A stretch of 17,209 nt of DNA from Myxococcota bacterium (GTDB lineage: Bacteria; Myxococcota; Polyangia; GCA-2747355; JAKLHH01), in assembly GCA_022710245.1 (NCBI GenBank), contig JAKLHH010000032.1:1-17209 (forward strand). The letters are read 5' to 3'. Positions 14,465 to 17,209 of this stretch are shown one piece after another (position 1 is the first letter of the stretch; each line of letters begins with the position of its first letter). Position numbers and translations under genes: made by a program. A model generated the notes under the pieces. The model had not been told where the DNA came from. It worked only from the letters and a program-made list of their open reading frames with translations, and did no database searches.

Positions 14465-16482
14465 CAGATCGCCTCGATGGCGGCGTGGATCTGCTCGTCG
14501 GTGAAGCCCTCGAGCTCCACGCTCTTCGACGGACAGGTGGCCTGGCAGGTGCCGCAGCCCTGACAGACGCCCTGGTTCACCTCGGCCACGCGCCGGAGCA
14601 GACGCCCGCTGCGGTCGCGGACCTCGCGCTCGCTCACCGCCTGGTAGGCGCAGACGCGCAGGCAGTGGAAGCAGCCGGTGCAGGTCTGCGGGTCGACGCG
14701 CGCCACGGTGGGCTCGCGCTCGAGCCGCTCGCGGCCGAGCAGGCCGAGGATCTTCGCCGCGGCCGCGCTCGCCATCGCCACCGAGTCGGGGATGTCGCGC
14801 GGGGCCTGGCAGGCGCCGGCCACGTAGATGCCCGCGGTGTTGGTCTCGACGGGGCGGAGCTTGGGGTGCGCCTCGTTGATGAAGCCGTGCCGGTCGCAGG
14901 AGACCTTGAGCTTCTGGGCGAGCGCGGTGGCGCCCGCCTGCGGCTGCATGGCGGTGGCGAGCACCACCAGGTCGGCCTCGAGGCTGACCGGCTCGTTGGC
15001 GAGGGTGTCGTAGCCGAGCACGCGGATGGCGTCGCCCTCGCGGTAGAGGCGCGCCACGCGCCCGCGCAGGTAGCGCGCGCCGCTGTCCTCGATCGCGCGG
15101 CGGGTGAACTCGTCGTAGCCCTTGCCGCCCGCGCGCAGGTCCATGTAGAAGACCGTGGCCTGCCCGCCGTGCACCTTGTGCTTGTAGAGCATGGTGTGCT
15201 TGGCGACGTACATGCAGCAGATCTTCGAGCAGTACTCGATCCCCTTCTCGGGGTCGCGCGAGCCGATGCACTGCAGGAAGACCACGCGCTTCGGCTCCTT
15301 GCCGTCCGAGGGGCGGAGGATGCGGCCGCCGGTCGGGCCCGAGGCGGAGGCGAGGCGCTCGAACTGCAGGCCGTCGATGACGTCGGGGACCTCGCCGTAG
15401 CCGTACTCGCCGTAGCCGCGCAGGTCCGGCCGCGGCTGCTCGCGCCCGATGGAGTAGAGCCGGTAGCCGGTGGCGACCACGATGGCGCCGACCCGCGCCT
15501 CGAGGAGCGTGTCCTCCTGACCGAGCCGCACCGCCTGCCGCCCGCAGGCCTCCTCGCACTTGCCGCAGACCTTCTTCTTCACCCCCTTGGCGAGCCCGCG
15601 GTAGTAGGAGCAGCGCTCGCGGTCGATCACCGGGAGGTTCGGCACCGCCTGCGGGAAGGGGACGTAGATGGCGGTGCGCTTGCCCAGCCGCTCGTCGAAC
15701 TCGCTCGGGATCTTCTTGCTCGGGCAGGCCTTCTGGCAGGCGCCGCAGCCGTTGCAGAGCGCCTCGTCGACGCTCCGCGCGTGCTTGCGGATCACCACCT
15801 GGAAGTTCCCGATGTAGCCGTCGACGGACTCCACCTCGGAGTAGGTGTAGAGCTTGATCAGCGGGTGCTGGAAGACCTCCACCATGCGCGGCGTCAGGAT
15901 GCACTGCGAGCAGTCGAGGGTGGGGAAGGTCTCCGAGAGCTGGCTCATGTGCCCGCCGATGGAGGGCTCCCGCTCGACCAGCAGCACCTCGCGTCCGCCG
16001 TCGGCGATGTCGAGCGCGGCCTGGATGCCGGCGATGCCGCCGCCGATCACCAGCGCGCGCCGCTCGACGGAGATGGAGATCGGCGAGAGCGGGCGGTTGT
16101 GCCGCACCTTCTCCACGATGCTGCGGGTCACGCTGATCGCCTTGGCGGTGGCCGCCTCGCGGTCCTCGTGGATCCAGGAGCAGTGCTCGCGGAGGTTCGC
16201 CATCTCGCAGAGGAACGGGTTCATGCCCGCGCCCGCCGCGGCCCGGCGGAAGGTCCTCTCGTGCATGTGGGGCGAGCAGGCGGCGACCACCACGCGATCC
16301 AGCCGGTGCTCGGCGATGGACTGCTTGATCAGCGCCTGGCCCGGGTCGGAGCACATGTACTTGTAGTCGACCGCGCAGGCGACGCCCGGCTCCCCGGCGA
16401 GGGAGGCGGCGACGCGGGCGCAGTCGACGGTGCGGCCGATGTTCTCGCCGCAGTGACAGACGAAGACGCCGACGCGGGACAT
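14464..16482 (-). CDS. hdrA: HdrA, FAD-containing bifurcating subunit of heterodisulfide-reductase-like complex
   Basis: 672 residues, a usual HdrA length. The N-terminal domain has GVFVCHCGENI (Cys9, Cys11), MCSDPG (Cys44) and AACSPHMHE (Cys69). FAD-binding VIGGGIAGIQAALDIA is at 145-160, followed by DCSQC (191, 194). An inserted ferredoxin motif lies at 243/246/249/253 with a further Cys set at 291, 306, 309 and 313. CIGSRD (405-410) and YCSKICCMYVAKH (417-429) are hallmark HdrA segments. A C-terminal two-[4Fe-4S] ferredoxin uses Cys601/604/607/611 and 640/643/646/650. The flavin should split electron pairs arriving from FlxD between ferredoxin and HdrB. The ATG at 16482 follows GGAGG and shares one base with the hdrB stop (TGATG). 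The longer frame upstream of 16482 overlaps hdrB and is rejected. Confidence 0.96.
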   Translation of the reverse strand: MSRVGVFVCHCGENIGRTVDCARVAASLAGEPGVACAVDYKYMCSDPGQALIKQSIAEHRLDRVVVAACSPHMHERTFRRAAAGAGMNPFLCEMANLREHCSWIHEDREAATAKAISVTRSIVEKVRHNRPLSPISISVERRALVIGGGIAGIQAALDIADGGREVLLVEREPSIGGHMSQLSETFPTLDCSQCILTPRMVEVFQHPLIKLYTYSEVESVDGYIGNFQVVIRKHARSVDEALCNGCGACQKACPSKKIPSEFDERLGKRTAIYVPFPQAVPNLPVIDRERCSYYRGLAKGVKKKVCGKCEEACGRQAVRLGQEDTLLEARVGAIVVATGYRLYSIGREQPRPDLRGYGEYGYGEVPDVIDGLQFERLASASGPTGGRILRPSDGKEPKRVVFLQCIGSRDPEKGIEYCSKICCMYVAKHTMLYKHKVHGGQATVFYMDLRAGGKGYDEFTRRAIEDSGARYLRGRVARLYREGDAIRVLGYDTLANEPVSLEADLVVLATAMQPQAGATALAQKLKVSCDRHGFINEAHPKLRPVETNTAGIYVAGACQAPRDIPDSVAMASAAAAKILGLLGRERLEREPTVARVDPQTCTGCFHCLRVCAYQAVSEREVRDRSGRLLRRVAEVNQGVCQGCGTCQATCPSKSVELEGFTDEQIHAAIEAI

Positions 16483-17209
16483 CAGCGCGCCTCCGGAGCA
16501 GGAGCGGGGAGCCGCTCGGCGAGCCGCGCCAGGCTGACGAAGTGTCGCGGCAGGCCGAGCTCCTCGCCAGCGAGCCCGAGGGCGAGGCCGACGAGCTGGG
16601 TGAGGAAGAGCACGGGCAGCGGCTGCTCGCCGCGAAGGGTGAGCTTGCGCTGGCGGAAGTCGAGGTTCGAGTGGCACATCGGGCAGGCGACCACGATCGC
16701 CTCGGCGCCGGCGGCGCGGGCCGAGCTGACGATGGCGCGGCTCAGCCGCAGCACCGAGGCGGTGCGGCTGAGGGAGAAGCCTGCCCCGCAGCACTCGAGG
16801 CGCAGCGGCCAGTCCACCGGCTCGGCGCCCGCGGCCCGGCAGATCGCCTCCATGCTGGTCGGCTGCTCGGCCTCGGCGCCGGTCACCTTCGGCGGCCGCA
16901 CCAGCAGGCAGCCGTAGTAGCAGGCCACCTTGAGGCCCTCGAGGGAGCGCCGCCGCCGCTCGCCGATGGCGGGCGCGAGCGCGGCCAGCCAGTCGACGAG
17001 GTTCACCACCTCGGCGGAGCCGGGCTGGCGGCCGAGGAGCTCCGTCACCGTTCGGGCGAGGGCGGGGTCGTGCTGCAGCTCGGCCCGGGCGGTGGCGAGG
17101 CGGCTGTAGCAGGCCGCGCAGGGCGCGAGCAGCCTCGCGTGCCCCTGCTCGCTGGCCAGGGCCAGCGTGCGGGCGGGGAGGGTGACGCCGAGGAGGTGGC
17201 TGGTCGCGT
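16482..17209 (-). CDS. hdrB: HdrB, CCG-domain subunit, N-terminus cut by right edge
   Basis: The reading frame is open from the right edge to the TGA at 16484-16482; 241 residues are visible. HdrB proteins are about 290-300, so roughly 50-60 residues including the first Cys motif are missing. The GTG at 17048 is internal and not the start, because upstream codons encode APCAACYSRL, a family motif. The rest of the CCG signatures are present: KVACYYGCLLVRPPK, LECCGAGFSLSR and ACPMCHSNLD. Such Cys ligate the noncubane [4Fe-4S] clusters that reduce disulfides (CoM-S-S-CoB in methanogens). In non-methanogens the partner is unknown or DsrC-like. It is the first visible gene of the leftward operon; any hdrC would be further right. 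Confidence 0.93.
   Translation of the reverse strand, partial: ATSHLLGVTLPARTLALASEQGHARLLAPCAACYSRLATARAELQHDPALARTVTELLGRQPGSAEVVNLVDWLAALAPAIGERRRRSLEGLKVACYYGCLLVRPPKVTGAEAEQPTSMEAICRAAGAEPVDWPLRLECCGAGFSLSRTASVLRLSRAIVSSARAAGAEAIVVACPMCHSNLDFRQRKLTLRGEQPLPVLFLTQLVGLALGLAGEELGLPRHFVSLARLAERLPAPAPEAR

Noticed and set aside
14485..16917. 810-codon plus-strand open frame opposite hdrA
   Set aside because: HdrA is unmistakable on the minus strand; the opposite frame is a GC-driven shadow.
16482..17048. GTG at 17048 as the start of HdrB
   Set aside because: The frame stays open to the window edge and the upstream codons encode a conserved HdrB Cys motif (APCAACY).

Overview
This window is very GC-rich DNA with G/C-ending codons, lipoprotein-type exported proteins, a PEGA-domain Ser/Thr kinase and an FHA-type sigma-54 activator. 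Together these suggest a member of the Myxococcota (Polyangia-like) or a related deltaproteobacterial lineage. The assignment is inferred from gene content; there is no rRNA or other marker gene.

Left part (1-7.7 kb) looks like an exported-protein regulon with its own control genes. A pectate-lyase-superfamily gene (236 to the left edge, minus) diverges from a four-Cys-repeat lipoprotein gene (516, plus). The lipoprotein gene is followed on the same strand by a second Cys-rich lipoprotein (1438-2073) and a membrane Ser/Thr kinase (2163-3680). Convergent to the kinase is a large lipoprotein (3798-6017) resembling BNR_4 / PL24-PL25 polysaccharide lyases, and behind it lies an FHA-AAA-Fis sigma-54 activator (6298-7623). 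The lipoprotein and the lyase-like gene each have a -24/-12 promoter with the same 14-bp core. Upstream of each, at exactly the same distance, is a module of two 18-bp palindromes (TGTTGG-N6-CCAACA type, centres 35 bp apart). A third -24/-12 candidate serves the pectate-lyase-like gene. I infer that the FHA activator binds these sites and that Ser/Thr phosphorylation feeds into it.

Middle part (7.7-10.9 kb): a GT4-type glycosyltransferase (7714-9138) overlaps an AidB-like large acyl-CoA dehydrogenase (9135-10883) by ATGA. The glycosyltransferase gene contains two inverted copies of a 50-bp palindromic element, one inside the coding region and one at its 3' end. After the dehydrogenase come about 360 bp of non-coding repeats: 36- and 40-bp direct repeats, a 55-bp near-perfect palindrome and a 16-bp tandem array.

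Right part (11.2-17.2 kb): a tightly overlapping leftward operon, hdrB (cut by the right edge) - hdrA - flxD - flxC - flxB - flxA. This is a Flx-Hdr complex, expected to oxidise NAD(P)H at FlxA and pass electrons through FlxBCD to the HdrA flavin, where they are bifurcated towards ferredoxin and a thiol/disulfide partner at HdrB. HdrC is not seen and would have to lie beyond the right edge.
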